Of a stretch of DNA of 64,000 bases, positions 45,291 to 55,009 are shown piece by piece. The notes under the pieces are model-generated. The model did no database searches, was not told the origin of the DNA, and saw nothing but the letters and a program-made list of their open reading frames with translations. Position 1 is the first letter of the stretch, and each line of letters starts with the position of its first letter. This stretch comes from Catellicoccus marimammalium (GTDB lineage Bacteria > Bacillota > Bacilli > Lactobacillales > Catellicoccaceae), in the NCBI RefSeq assembly GCF_965139335.1, contig NZ_CBCSEL010000001.1; one strand, 5' to 3'. Position numbers and translations under genes: made by a program.

Positions 45291-46325
45291 TTACTCCTCT
45301 ATTTTTTGTTCAATAATAATTTCTTTTTCTTTGGCATGGAAAGTTGCTTTTGCTCCATAAGGAAGTAAGCTATGAGGATACGCGTGTCCAAAGTTTACAT
45401 TATAAAGAATAGGAAGAGAATAAATTTCTTTTTGTAATTCTTTTTTATATTCTTCATAAAAACATTCGTCTTGTGGTTTACCAAATAAGATACCGCAAAT
45501 GGTGACTCCTTGCTGTTGAACTTCAAAAAGGATTTCTTTGACCATTGTAATCATTTTTGTTGGTTTTGATTTCACTTCTGAAGGTTCTAAAAATAAGAGA
45601 ATCTCTTTTTCTTTAATCATTAAAAGATCCTTTAGGTCTGGGTATTCTTCTCGTTTTTCAATTAGACGAGATAATGTTTCGATACATCCACCCCAAAGTG
45701 CACCAGAAAAATCTTGCATAGAGCTCTTTCCTAACCATTCATAGCCAAAGCATTCTTTGTGTTGAACCCGTGCTTGTTTAATTCCTTGAGGAGAAAAATC
45801 TTTTCGTTCTTCATACCAATAAGGACTAGAAGATAATTTTAGTAAAGATTGCTGCTGTAAGACGTTTACTAATTGTGATTTGGAATAGGATAAAAGATTT
45901 TCTTTTTCTTCAGCTAAATCATTTAAAATAGACATCCCATAATAAGTTGGAATCCCTAAACGATAGAAAAAAAGATGATGAGTAGTAGAGTCTGAAAAAC
46001 CAATGAACGGTTTTGGATTATTTTTCTGATTTTGAAAAAATTCTTTTTGTTGGTATAAATAGGGGATAACTTTATATCCGTCTTCTCCTCCAATTACACT
46101 GAAAATCCACTTTACATCTTTTTCTTTATAACATTCTATTAAATCTTCTGCCCTTTTTTCTGGGTGTTCTGCCAGTTCCTCTGCTCCCTCTAGCACATGG
46201 GTAGGATAATAAATAGAAAATCCTAATTCTTGAATTCTATTTTCTGCTAGTTCTTTTTGAAATTGACAATAAGATTCCCCTAAAATTCCTTTAGATAAAG
46301 AGATTACTGCAATTTTATCTTTCAT
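45291..46325 (-). CDS. S66-family peptidase (LD-carboxypeptidase / MccF-like)
   Basis: Serine peptidase-like protein of 344 residues. The nucleophile is Ser111 in PFIGFSDSTTHH; GGEDGYKVIPYL (79-90) is the conserved loop before it; catalytic Glu and His lie in LLFLEPSEV and NFGHAYPHSLLPYG. The family includes LdcA, which trims murein tetrapeptides, and MccF, which cleaves microcin C and related aminoacyl nucleotides. GGEDGYK is closer to MccF-type members, but I cannot separate the two. No signal peptide, so it is cytoplasmic. Confidence 0.85.
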   Translation of the reverse strand: MKDKIAVISLSKGILGESYCQFQKELAENRIQELGFSIYYPTHVLEGAEELAEHPEKRAEDLIECYKEKDVKWIFSVIGGEDGYKVIPYLYQQKEFFQNQKNNPKPFIGFSDSTTHHLFFYRLGIPTYYGMSILNDLAEEKENLLSYSKSQLVNVLQQQSLLKLSSSPYWYEERKDFSPQGIKQARVQHKECFGYEWLGKSSMQDFSGALWGGCIETLSRLIEKREEYPDLKDLLMIKEKEILLFLEPSEVKSKPTKMITMVKEILFEVQQQGVTICGILFGKPQDECFYEEYKKELQKEIYSLPILYNVNFGHAYPHSLLPYGAKATFHAKEKEIIIEQKIEE

Positions 46326-46382
46326 TTTCTTTATTCTCCCTTTTCTTTATTATTACGTTCCATCATAGCATAAAAAAATATA

Positions 46383-46416
46383 AGAAAAAAGGTATCCTAA
46401 AAAAGATACCTTTCTT
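46383..46416 (-). terminator. Terminator of gpsA
   Basis: AAAGGTATC pairs with GATACCTTT around an 8-nt loop; the minus strand then reads TTTTCTTATA. It lies 12 nt past the gpsA stop. Confidence 0.82.
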
Positions 46417-46428
46417 TTTAATTTACTG

Positions 46429-47442
46429 TTAAAATTCATTTTCTGAACGCATATCACGTTTCATTAAGTTTTCTACTGCTGTTCTTGCTTCTACACCATT
46501 ATAAAGTACATCATAAATCGTTTCTGTAATTGGCATAGAAATTTTTAGTTGTTGCGCTAGTTCAGTTACGGCTTTTGTTGTAGAAACACCTTCTACAATC
46601 ATTCCCATATGATCTAAGATTTCATCTAAACTTTTTCCTTGTCCTAATTGGTTTCCACAACGCCAGTTTCTAGAATGCACACTAGTACAAGTAACAATCA
46701 AGTCTCCTACACCACTTAAGCCCATAAAGGTTAACGGATCGGCACCTAAGGCAACCCCAAAACGAGTAATTTCCGCTAATCCACGAGTCATTAATGCTGC
46801 TTTAGCATCATCTCCATATCCTAAACCATGAATAGCACCAGCACCAATCGCAATAATATTTTTAAGAGCAGCACCAATTTCTACTCCTTTTACATCAGCA
46901 TTGGTATAAATACGGAAATAATGATTTGTAAATAAACGTTGAACAAATTCTGCCGTTTCAATGTTATCACAAGCAGAAGTAATCGTTGTAATATCTCCTA
47001 CTGCTACTTCTTCTGCATGAGAAGGTCCAGATAAAACAACGATTTCTTGGCGAAGATTTGCTGGAATTTCTTCGGCTAATACCTCACTTAATCGTTTATG
47101 AGTTCCTAGCTCTAATCCTTTAGAAGCGTGAATAATTATAGGTTTAGTATTCATTGCTTCTACCAATTGTTTTGCGACTGGACGAATTGCTTTTGTAGGT
47201 ACTACAAATAATACTGCATCAACGTCTTTTACTGCCTCTTTCAAATCAAAAATAGCTTTTAATCCTTCTGGTAAATGAATATCTGGTAAGTAATTAGGGT
47301 TTTGATGGGTACGATTCATTTCTTCTAATTGTTGTTCGTTATTTCCCCAAATACGAACATCATGTCCATTTTCTACTAATACTTTTGCTAAGGCAGTTCC
47401 CCATGAACCTGCACCTAAAACAGCAACTTTTTTCTGTTCCAT
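46429..47442 (-). CDS. gpsA: Glycerol-3-phosphate dehydrogenase [NAD(P)+]
   Basis: Makes sn-glycerol 3-phosphate from dihydroxyacetone phosphate for phospholipid and teichoic acid synthesis. I start at ATG 47442 (MEQKKVAVLGAGSWGTALA), preceded by GTGAGAAAAGAA; the frame runs further upstream without support. 337 residues. The NAD loop GAGSWGTALA is at 10-19, with the catalytic lysine segment EIGAALKNIIAIGAG and GLSGVGDLIVTCTS. It has its own promoter although lgt lies upstream. Confidence 0.96.
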   Translation of the reverse strand: MEQKKVAVLGAGSWGTALAKVLVENGHDVRIWGNNEQQLEEMNRTHQNPNYLPDIHLPEGLKAIFDLKEAVKDVDAVLFVVPTKAIRPVAKQLVEAMNTKPIIIHASKGLELGTHKRLSEVLAEEIPANLRQEIVVLSGPSHAEEVAVGDITTITSACDNIETAEFVQRLFTNHYFRIYTNADVKGVEIGAALKNIIAIGAGAIHGLGYGDDAKAALMTRGLAEITRFGVALGADPLTFMGLSGVGDLIVTCTSVHSRNWRCGNQLGQGKSLDEILDHMGMIVEGVSTTKAVTELAQQLKISMPITETIYDVLYNGVEARTAVENLMKRDMRSENEF

Positions 47443-47459
47443 TTCTTTTCTCACTTTCT

Positions 47460-47500
47460 GATACAACGATGTATCTTCTATTCTTAGCTTTATTATAGCA
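47460..47500 (-). promoter_or_regulatory. gpsA promoter with leader dyad
   Basis: TGCTATAAT (47500-47492, minus) is a perfect extended -10 element. Downstream, in the leader, GATACAACGATGTATC (47460-47475) has perfect 6-bp arms with a 4-nt spacer, resembling an operator; a 14/16 match sits between uidA and the choloylglycine hydrolase gene. Confidence 0.45.
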
Positions 47501-47521
47501 CAACTTAAATTCATCGAGACA

Positions 47522-47549
47522 AAGAAAAAAGAGGGTCTCATCCCCTCTT
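47522..47549 (-). terminator. Terminator after lgt
   Basis: AAGAGGG pairs with CCCTCTT with a short loop; on the minus strand it is followed by TTTTCTTTG. It lies 7 nt past the lgt stop. Confidence 0.75.
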
Positions 47550-47555
47550 AATAAT

Positions 47556-48365
47556 TCATTTATAATTACGTTGGTAGGTATTATTTTTCTTCTTACGAAC
47601 ATAGATAAATAAAACAATTCCTAAAATAAATAAAACGACAGATAGACATTGTGATACACGTAAAGAAGTATGTCCAATATAAAGACTATCCGAACGCAAT
47701 CCCTCAATAAAGAAGCGTCCTACAGAATACCACATTAAATAAAGACTAGCAATTTCCCCATTATGTAAAGTTTTATGGAAATGACGATAGATACACATCA
47801 TAATTACCCCTAAAATATCCCAGACACTTTCATAAAAGAAAGTAGGTTGACGATAATAGCCATCAATATTCATGTTTTCAATAATAAAATTAGGAATATG
47901 TTGTTTTTCTAAAGTTATACGAGAAACAATATTACCGTAAGCTTCATGGTTAAAGAAATTTCCCCAACGGCCAATCCCTTGAGCCAATAAGACTCCAGGA
48001 GCTGCTAAATCTAAGTAACGCCAAATATTCAAATGACGTTTTTTACAAAAGAAATATAAAAAAATGGCTCCTGCAATTAACCCACCATAAATAGCAATTC
48101 CTCCATTCCAAATCGCAATAATTTGATCTGGATGAGCAATATAATAATCTAAACGGAAAACTACATAGTATAATCGAGCACCAATAAAAGATAAAGGAAC
48201 CCCCCATAATACAAAGTCATAAATATCATCTTCTGACATTTGTAGTCGTTTTGCCTCACGTACAGCCATAATGACAGCACAGACAATTCCAGTAACAATA
48301 CATAAAGCATACCAGTGGATTTCTAGTGGCCCAAGCTTTAAAGCAATGGGATCAACATAATTCAT
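47556..48365 (-). CDS. lgt: Prolipoprotein diacylglyceryl transferase
   Basis: Membrane enzyme that transfers diacylglycerol from phosphatidylglycerol to the lipobox cysteine of prolipoproteins. 269 residues with seven predicted helices. The signature GRWGNFFNHEAYG is at 132-144, with HWYALCIVTG and NGGIAIYGGLIAG earlier. It starts 20 nt after hprK, the order found in many Firmicutes (hprK-lgt). Clients visible in this window are the cyclophilin and the 40127 lipoprotein. Confidence 0.97.
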   Translation of the reverse strand: MNYVDPIALKLGPLEIHWYALCIVTGIVCAVIMAVREAKRLQMSEDDIYDFVLWGVPLSFIGARLYYVVFRLDYYIAHPDQIIAIWNGGIAIYGGLIAGAIFLYFFCKKRHLNIWRYLDLAAPGVLLAQGIGRWGNFFNHEAYGNIVSRITLEKQHIPNFIIENMNIDGYYRQPTFFYESVWDILGVIMMCIYRHFHKTLHNGEIASLYLMWYSVGRFFIEGLRSDSLYIGHTSLRVSQCLSVVLFILGIVLFIYVRKKKNNTYQRNYK

Positions 48366-48385
48366 TTTGATTCCTTCTTTACTAT

Positions 48386-49315
48386 TTATTCATTTTTTGC
48401 ATTTTCTTCAATTAATTTAGATAAGCGATCATTAAACATTTTTGTTGCATCATAACCCATACTACGTGCACGATAATTCATTGCCGCAACTTCGATAATC
48501 GTAGCTACGTTTCGTCCAGTTTTTACAGGAATAGAAATTTTAGGAATATCAACATCTGCGATTCGTGTTGTCTCATCTCCATGCCCTAATCGATCAAATT
48601 GTTTATCCTTTGTCCAATTTTCTAAATAAACGACCAATTGAATACGGGCAGATTTACGAACAGCACTCGCACCAAAAAGATTCATTACATCGATAATTCC
48701 TACTCCTCGAATTTCCATCATATTTTTTAAAATATCTGGAGCTTCTCCTGTAACTTTTGATTCATGTTGAAAAACATCAACGCGATCGTCAGCAATCAAT
48801 CGATGTCCTTTTTTAATCAATTCTAGCCCTGTTTCAGACTTCCCAATTCCGCTATCTCCTTGGATTAGTACACCTAACCCATAAATATCCATTAAAACTC
48901 CATGGACAGAAGAGCGTACTGCTAATTTTTCTTCTAAATAGTTCGTTACATCTCCACCAAGGCGCGATGTAGCTAATGGAGAACGTAATACCGGCACTTT
49001 AGCTTTCTTTGCACATTTTAAAAGTTCTTCTGGAATTTCTAAATTACGTGCAATAATAATGGCTGGCACTTTAGGGTTACATAATTTACGCATAATAATG
49101 CAACGTTCTTCATGCCCCATTTTTTCACAAAAAGAAATTTCTTTCATCCCAAACATTTGTAGACGATCTGCTGGATAATAGTTAAAATATCCTGTCAATT
49201 CCAACCCTGGACGTGAAATATCACTAGTTGTAATATAACGATTTAATTCATCTTCTCCATAAACTACTTCTAGACGAAGCGAATGGACTAAATCTTCTAA
49301 TAACGCTTTTTCCAT
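48386..49315 (-). CDS. hprK: HPr kinase/phosphorylase
   Basis: Phosphorylates HPr on Ser46 and thereby switches on CcpA-dependent carbon control. I start at ATG 49315 (MEKALLEDLV) after AAGGAT; the frame extends into the rnpB terminator without support. 309 residues. P-loop GDSGIGKS (153-160), then HRLIADDRVDV and the HprK signature EIRGVGIIDVMNLFG (201-215). Only about 30 nt separate its start from the rnpB terminator, so its promoter is not obvious. Confidence 0.97.
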   Translation of the reverse strand: MEKALLEDLVHSLRLEVVYGEDELNRYITTSDISRPGLELTGYFNYYPADRLQMFGMKEISFCEKMGHEERCIIMRKLCNPKVPAIIIARNLEIPEELLKCAKKAKVPVLRSPLATSRLGGDVTNYLEEKLAVRSSVHGVLMDIYGLGVLIQGDSGIGKSETGLELIKKGHRLIADDRVDVFQHESKVTGEAPDILKNMMEIRGVGIIDVMNLFGASAVRKSARIQLVVYLENWTKDKQFDRLGHGDETTRIADVDIPKISIPVKTGRNVATIIEVAAMNYRARSMGYDATKMFNDRLSKLIEENAKNE

Positions 49316-49345
49316 GTAAATATCCTTACTTTCATTTTCTTTCTT

Positions 49346-49376
49346 TATAAAAAAAGCCACAACAATTGTTGTGGCT
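49346..49376 (-). terminator. Terminator of rnpB
   Basis: AGCCACAACAATTGTTGTGGCT is an 11-bp perfect palindrome followed on the minus strand by TTTTTTTATA. Confidence 0.9.
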
Positions 49377-49379
49377 ACC

Positions 49380-49759
49380 TGGGTATATTTTCTATAAGCC
49401 ATGTTCTGTCCTTATTTTTGCCAGGTTACAAAAATAATGGGTAATTATCTATCTACATTTCTGCCTCTTTCTTTCGTTCAATTCCTACTAAAAAGAGCGC
49501 CCCTACCATAATTTGGGTTGCTCACTCGAGGGGTTTACCGCGTTCCACTCAACTTCTTTCAAAGTTGACTCGTCTCTATGGCACTTTATAGAGTACTAAG
49601 ACATAGATTTCTCCTTAGCCTATTCCTCTGCCGTCACTATTTACATAGTGCCTTAGCTTATGATTTCGCTAAGCACGAACACTACAACCATCGCAGGTTG
49701 TGTGAGCATGGACTTTCCTCAGCTCATCAAGATGAACCGCAATTACCTAAAAATATACC
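49380..49759 (-). ncRNA. rnpB: RNase P RNA, type B
   Basis: Catalytic RNA that matures tRNA 5' ends. The minus strand carries the conserved blocks GAGGAAAGTCCATGCTC (near the 5' end), GTGACGGCAG, GTGGAACGCGGTAAACCCC and GGACAGAACATGGCTTA (3' end). Helix P1 is formed by GGTATATTTTTAG at the 5' end and TAGAAAATATACC at the 3' end. About 380 nt, as for Bacillus-type RNase P. It begins about 10 nt after the gpsB stop, so its promoter must overlap the gpsB end or it is cotranscribed. End points are judged from P1. Confidence 0.95.
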
Positions 49760-49769
49760 ATTTCATTTA

Positions 49770-50081
49770 TTATTGGTCTAATTGATTTCCGAATACTTTT
49801 CGTTCTAAATTAGACAGGCGTTTTAAAATATCAAAATTTGTTACAGTCTGATTTTGTTTTGGTGCTTGACTATATAATTCTTGTTCACGATTTAATTTTT
49901 CAACTTCTGCTTTTAAACGCGCATTTTCATCTTTTAATTGCGCAATTTGTCGTTGAAAAGTTCCATAATCTTTAATAATTTCATCTAAATATTGATCAAC
50001 TTCTACTTGATCATACCCACGCATTTTAATATCAAAATCTTTTTGTAAAATTTCGTCTGCCGTATGAATAACTTTTGGCAT
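49770..50081 (-). CDS. gpsB: Cell division regulator GpsB (DivIVA-like)
   Basis: Small cytoplasmic adaptor that couples peptidoglycan synthases to division. 103 residues: an N-terminal DivIVA membrane-binding domain (ADEILQKDFDIKMRGYDQVEVDQYLDEI, first 35 residues), a coiled coil, and a short C-terminal trimerisation helix (FDILKRLSNLERKVFG). ypsA-gpsB-rnpB is the order known from Bacillus. Confidence 0.95.
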   Translation of the reverse strand: MPKVIHTADEILQKDFDIKMRGYDQVEVDQYLDEIIKDYGTFQRQIAQLKDENARLKAEVEKLNREQELYSQAPKQNQTVTNFDILKRLSNLERKVFGNQLDQ

Positions 50082-50201
50082 CGTGGCACCTCACTTCCTT
50101 CATTTCCCTCATTCATCACAATATGTATTCTACATAAATAAAACAGAAGTCGTCAATAGAAAACCTATATCTTTTTTGATTTTTGTAGATTTTTAATCAT
50201 T

Positions 50202-50759
50202 TCATTCTACCCATTCATCCACCATTTGTTCACGAATAAACTCATCGATATCACAAAGAGAATAAATAAATAATGAATAGTTATCTACTTGTTCTTGATA
50301 TTGCCTTGCCCGTCGCAAAGTATATTGAACGACTCCTTTTACTTCATCATCGTAAATACAAAAGAACCCTTCACTATGTTGAAATAAAAAATTCTCTTGT
50401 TGAATAAACTGTTCTTTATTTTGATAGGAATATTGACTTACAGTTGCAACATAATCAGCCTTTTCTTTATATTCATTTAAAAGAAGTTGGTTTTTTTCAC
50501 TCCAATTTTCTCCATATTGCAAATAAGGGAAAAAGACTGCTATTTTGATTTCTGGATATTCTGTTCTTAATTCTAAAAGAGCACGAAAAGCAAGATATTC
50601 CACACCTAACTGACCTTTAAACAAAAACCAATCATATCCATTTTCGATTTGTTCTTGTAAACGACAAGTTAAAAAGCGTTGTAACCATTGTGCTCTTTCA
50701 TCTTGATAGTTGAATAAATTTAATTCATGTGCCAAATATCCAGTCACCCATAATTTCAT
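50202..50759 (-). CDS. ypsA: YpsA-family protein (DUF1273, SLOG superfamily)
   Basis: Protein of 185 residues with a Rossmann-like SLOG fold: VTGYLAHELNLF near the N-terminus, FLFKGQLGVEYLAFRALLEL, and SQYSYQNKEQFIQQENFL. Bacillus YpsA affects cell division and, from the fold, may bind a nucleotide or nucleotide sugar. Its ATG overlaps the folC stop by one base, and gpsB follows it, so it links folate synthesis and the division genes in one transcript. Confidence 0.88.
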   Translation of the reverse strand: MKLWVTGYLAHELNLFNYQDERAQWLQRFLTCRLQEQIENGYDWFLFKGQLGVEYLAFRALLELRTEYPEIKIAVFFPYLQYGENWSEKNQLLLNEYKEKADYVATVSQYSYQNKEQFIQQENFLFQHSEGFFCIYDDEVKGVVQYTLRRARQYQEQVDNYSLFIYSLCDIDEFIREQMVDEWVE

Positions 50760-52069
50760 TACACAATCCCGCTCATTAGGAAGTTACGAACTTGTGATAA
50801 GAAATATAATGATCCTGTCACTACAACCATTTCTTTACTATCATCCATTCCTTTTAGTAAATCAAAGAACGCTTTTTTCCAATTGTCTGTGACCGTTAAT
50901 CCTCCTTCACGATAAGATTCAAAAGCTTCTATTGGTAATGCTTTTGGTGTATCAAATGTAGTTAATGTAATATCAACATTTGGTAATTTTTGTAATTCAG
51001 CAATCATTTCTGGATATTGTTTTCCTTGTAATGCTGAGAATAAGACATGCACTTCGTAATCTTTATATTCATCTTCTAGTGTTTCTACCAAACGTTTCAT
51101 GGCTGGAGCATTATGTGCTCCATCTAAGATGATTAATGGTTCATTTTGGTAAATTTCCATACGTCCTGGCCAATTTACTTTTGCTAAAGCATGTTGAACA
51201 TCATTATTTGAAAGTGTACGTTTTTCATAATGTAAAGCAATGTCAAAAATTTGCAAAGCAAAACTAGCATTTTCTACTTGATGATGTCCAATTAATGGAG
51301 TAACTAAGCGTTTTGCACTACGCATATTATCTTTATAGTTAAATTTTTCGCCTACTTTTTTAGAACTACGACCTAAGTAATCCACACGATATTCTGTATT
51401 ATATCGATAAACAGGACATTTTAGACTCAATGCATAATCTGTACAATAATTTTCAATACATTCTTCCATTTTTCCTAATACTACAGGACAATTAGGTTTA
51501 AAAATCCCCATTTTCTCTGAAGCAATTTCTTCTAAAGTATCTCCTAACAATTGCATATGATCATAGCCAATACTAGAAATTCCTGTCACTAAAGGTTTAC
51601 AAACTACATTTGTAGAATCATACATTCCACCTAATCCCACTTCAATTAGGGCAATATCGACTCCTTTTTCTTTGAAATAACAAAACATCATTGCAGTAGT
51701 AATTTCAAATTCTGTACATCCTTGTAAATCTTCTATTTCATCCATCTCTTTGACTAAAGGTTGAATACGACAAATTAAAGCAATTAATTCAGTATCTGAA
51801 ATGGGACGACCATTTAAACAAATTCTTTCATTAAAAGATTCAATGTAAGGAGATGTAAAAGATCCTACGGTATAGTTTAATTCTTGGAATAAAGCGGAAA
51901 GATAGGCCACAGTAGACCCCTTTCCGTTTGTTCCTGCAACATGAATTACTTTCAAATCTCTTTCAGGATTTCCTAATTGATGTAATAAATGTTGTACTCG
52001 TGTTAAATTTGGATTTTTTGAAAACTTTTTACGTTCATGAATCCAATTAATTGCTGTATACACATCCAT
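50759..52069 (-). CDS. folC: Folylpolyglutamate synthase / dihydrofolate synthase
   Basis: Mur-ligase-fold enzyme that adds glutamates to folates and may also make dihydrofolate. 436 residues. The ATP loop is VIHVAGTNGKGSTVAYL; SSIGYDHMQLLGDTLEEIASEKMGIFKP is the family signature; ILDGAHNAPAMKRL lies in the C-terminal domain. It starts 29 nt after valS, an order common in Firmicutes. Confidence 0.96.
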   Translation of the reverse strand: MDVYTAINWIHERKKFSKNPNLTRVQHLLHQLGNPERDLKVIHVAGTNGKGSTVAYLSALFQELNYTVGSFTSPYIESFNERICLNGRPISDTELIALICRIQPLVKEMDEIEDLQGCTEFEITTAMMFCYFKEKGVDIALIEVGLGGMYDSTNVVCKPLVTGISSIGYDHMQLLGDTLEEIASEKMGIFKPNCPVVLGKMEECIENYCTDYALSLKCPVYRYNTEYRVDYLGRSSKKVGEKFNYKDNMRSAKRLVTPLIGHHQVENASFALQIFDIALHYEKRTLSNNDVQHALAKVNWPGRMEIYQNEPLIILDGAHNAPAMKRLVETLEDEYKDYEVHVLFSALQGKQYPEMIAELQKLPNVDITLTTFDTPKALPIEAFESYREGGLTVTDNWKKAFFDLLKGMDDSKEMVVVTGSLYFLSQVRNFLMSGIV

Positions 52070-52098
52070 AATTTATTCCCTCCACGCGTGTTAAAGGC

Positions 52099-54735
52099 TT
52101 ATAAAGACTTTAGACTTGCAATACGTTCTTGAACAGCGGCTTGTTTTTCTTTATAAGTCACTTCTTTTTCACGTTCTGCTGCTACTACTTCTTCTGGTGC
52201 ATTATTGACAAAGCGTTCATTTGATAATTTACCTTGTACACGTGCTACTTCTTTATTCCATTTTTCCAATTCTTTCTCTAAACGAGCAATTTCTTCTTCA
52301 ATATTAATTAAATCTGCCAATGGTAGATAAATTTCTGTTCCAGTAATTACGGCACTCATCGCGTCATTTGGTGCTTCTACTTCTGTATCAATTTTTAAAA
52401 CTTCAGGATTACAGAAACGTTGAATGTAACTCATATTTTCAGTTAATAACGCTTTTTCTGCTTCTCCATTTGCTTTAATTAATAAGTGGATTGGTTTTGA
52501 TAAAGGAGTATTTACTTCAGCACGAATATTACGAACAGCACGAATTAATTCAATCAACATATCCATTGCTTTTACTGCTTGTTCATCATTCAATTCTTCA
52601 TGAACTACTGGATATTTTGCTACAACGATAGATTCTCCTTCATGTGGTAATGCTTGCCAAATTTCTTCTGTTACAAATGGCATAATTGGGTGTAATAGAC
52701 GTAAGATTTGATCTAATGTATAAACTAAGATACTACGTGTTAAACGTTTTTGTTCTTCGTCTTCTCCATATAATACTTCTTTACTCATTTCGATATACCA
52801 GTCACAGAAATCATCCCAAATAAAGTTGTATAAAATACGACCTGCTTCCCCAAATTCAAAACGATCGAATAATTCTGTCACTTGTTCTACCGTTTGATTT
52901 AAACGAGTTAAAATCCAGCGATCTTGCAAAGTACGATTTCCTTCAATTTGGATATCCTCAACGGTCATATTTTCATCTAAGTTCATTAATACAAAACGGC
53001 TAGCATTCCAAATTTTATTAATAAAGTTCCATGCAGCATCCATTTTTGTATAACTAAAGCGTGTATCTTGACCTGGAGCAGAACCATTTGCTAAGAACCA
53101 ACGTAATGCATCTGCTCCATATTGATCAATCACTTCCATTGGGTCAATACCATTTCCTAGAGATTTACTCATCTTACGACCTTGCTCATCACGAATTAAT
53201 CCATGGATTAAAACATTTTCAAATGGACGTTCGCCTGTAAATTCTAAACTTTGGAAAATCATACGACTTACCCAGAAGAAAATAATGTCATAACCGGTTA
53301 CTAATGTATTTGTTGGGAAATAACGTTTAAAGTCTTCAGCTTCTTCTTCTGGCCAACCCATTGTTGAAAATGGCCATAATGCAGAGCTAAACCAAGTATC
53401 TAATACATCTGGATCTTGCTCCCAATTTTCAATATCTTTTGGTGCTTTGACACCGACGTACATTTCTCCTGTTTCTTTATGATACCAAGCAGGAATACGA
53501 TGACCCCACCATAATTGACGAGAAATTACCCAGTCATGAACATTTTCCATCCAAGTTTCAAAAGTATGTTCAAAACGTGGTGGGAAGAAGTTTACTGGTT
53601 TTTCTGATTTTTGGTTTTCTAACGCTGCTTTTGCTAATGGTTCCATTTTAACAAACCACTGTGTAGATAAACGAGGTTCTACTACGACACCAGTACGTTC
53701 AGAATGCCCTACAGAGTGTACCATTTTTTCTACTTTAATTAAGTGACCTGTTTCTTCTAATTTTTTCACCAATGCTTTACGAGCTTCAAAACGATCCATT
53801 CCTGCAAATTCGCCAGCATTTTCATTCATTGTTGCATCATCATTCATAACATTTACACGTGGTAAATCATGACGATTTCCAACTGCAAAGTCATTTGGGT
53901 CATGAGCAGGAGTAATTTTTACAACTCCAGTTCCTGTTTCCATATCTGCGTGCTCATCTGCTAAAACAGGAATTTCTTTATTAACAATTGGTAAAACTAC
54001 TTTCTTACCAATGAACGATTGATAGCGCTCATCATTTGGATTCACAATAACGGCTGTATCCCCAAACATTGTTTCTGGACGAGTAGTCGCAATTTCTAGT
54101 GAACCTGAACCATCTGCTAAATCATAACGAATATGGTAGAACGCACCTTCTACATCTTTGTGGATAACTTCGATATCAGATAAAGCAGTTCTTGCTTTTG
54201 GATCCCAGTTAATAATGTATTCTCCACGATAAATTAAGCCTTTTTCATAAAGAGTTACAAAGACTTTTTTCACTGCTTCAGATAAGCCTTCATCTAGAGT
54301 AAAACGTTCACGAGAATAATCTAAAGATAGACCTAATTTTGCCCATTGCGCTTCAATAGTTTCTGCATATTCATCTTTCCAAGCCCAAACTTGTTCGATA
54401 AATTTCTCACGACCTAAATCATAACGAGAAATTCCTTCTTCGGCTAATTTTGCTTCTACTTTTGCTTGAGTCGCAATTCCTGCATGGTCCATTCCTGGAA
54501 GATATAATGTGTCATATCCTTGCATACGTTTTTGACGGATAATCATATCTTGCAAGGTTGTGTCCCAAGCGTGACCTAAGTGTAATTTACCAGTTACGTT
54601 TGGTGGTGGAATAACAATAGAATAAGGTTCTACAGAACGATCGCCATTAGGTTCAAATAATTTTTCATCTAACCATTCTTCATAACGGCCTTGTTCCACT
54701 TCTTTTGGATTATATTTTGAGGCTAATTCTTTCAT
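52099..54735 (-). CDS. valS: Valyl-tRNA synthetase
   Basis: Charges tRNA-Val. I start at ATG 54735 (MKELASKYNP) after AAGGAT; the frame opens at 54756 inside the leader. 878 residues. HIGH-type motif PPPNVTGKLHLGHAW (43-57), KMSKS in GRKMSKSLGNG near 525, editing domain with TTRPETMFGDTAV, anticodon-binding domain and a C-terminal coiled coil (EEIARLEKELEKWNKEVARV). It is regulated by the T-box leader upstream. Confidence 0.98.
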   Translation of the reverse strand: MKELASKYNPKEVEQGRYEEWLDEKLFEPNGDRSVEPYSIVIPPPNVTGKLHLGHAWDTTLQDMIIRQKRMQGYDTLYLPGMDHAGIATQAKVEAKLAEEGISRYDLGREKFIEQVWAWKDEYAETIEAQWAKLGLSLDYSRERFTLDEGLSEAVKKVFVTLYEKGLIYRGEYIINWDPKARTALSDIEVIHKDVEGAFYHIRYDLADGSGSLEIATTRPETMFGDTAVIVNPNDERYQSFIGKKVVLPIVNKEIPVLADEHADMETGTGVVKITPAHDPNDFAVGNRHDLPRVNVMNDDATMNENAGEFAGMDRFEARKALVKKLEETGHLIKVEKMVHSVGHSERTGVVVEPRLSTQWFVKMEPLAKAALENQKSEKPVNFFPPRFEHTFETWMENVHDWVISRQLWWGHRIPAWYHKETGEMYVGVKAPKDIENWEQDPDVLDTWFSSALWPFSTMGWPEEEAEDFKRYFPTNTLVTGYDIIFFWVSRMIFQSLEFTGERPFENVLIHGLIRDEQGRKMSKSLGNGIDPMEVIDQYGADALRWFLANGSAPGQDTRFSYTKMDAAWNFINKIWNASRFVLMNLDENMTVEDIQIEGNRTLQDRWILTRLNQTVEQVTELFDRFEFGEAGRILYNFIWDDFCDWYIEMSKEVLYGEDEEQKRLTRSILVYTLDQILRLLHPIMPFVTEEIWQALPHEGESIVVAKYPVVHEELNDEQAVKAMDMLIELIRAVRNIRAEVNTPLSKPIHLLIKANGEAEKALLTENMSYIQRFCNPEVLKIDTEVEAPNDAMSAVITGTEIYLPLADLINIEEEIARLEKELEKWNKEVARVQGKLSNERFVNNAPEEVVAAEREKEVTYKEKQAAVQERIASLKSL

Positions 54736-54764
54736 TACTATATATCCTTTCTGCATTTCATCAT

Positions 54765-54973
54765 AAAAAAAGCCCTAAAGTGCCATGCACTTCAGGACGA
54801 ACTTGTTCGCGGTACCACCCAAATTTGTAGTATCATACTACCTCTCATGTAGATAACGGCTACTTCACCGGATCCAAGTGGACCAACTCTCAAGCTACTT
54901 TTCGTACTTATGTATGTCTCAGCACACGCATACATTCTCTGTAATTGTACTTTTCCTCTTGATCTTTGTTGTT
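54765..54973 (-). promoter_or_regulatory. T-box riboswitch leader of valS
   Basis: The minus-strand leader has the T-box core TGGGTGGTACCGCG (about 54822-54809), which pairs with the uncharged tRNA acceptor end. A terminator stem follows: CCTGAAGTGC with GCACTTTAGG and then T7 (54797-54767). A Stem I-like region with AAGAGGAAAAGTAC lies near 54960. I could not fix the specifier triplet with confidence; a valine codon is expected. Uncharged tRNA-Val should relieve termination. Confidence 0.92.
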
Positions 54974-54979
54974 GAATTT

Positions 54980-55009
54980 ATTGTACACTTTTTCAAATCA
55001 AAGCGTCAA
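54980..55009 (-). promoter_or_regulatory. Promoter of valS leader
   Basis: On the minus strand TTGACG and TACAAT are 18 nt apart, with TG one base before the -10 box. The start point would be near 54973. Confidence 0.7.

Noticed and set aside
49578..49781. Open frame antisense to rnpB
   Set aside because: The sequence is explained by conserved RNase P RNA on the other strand.
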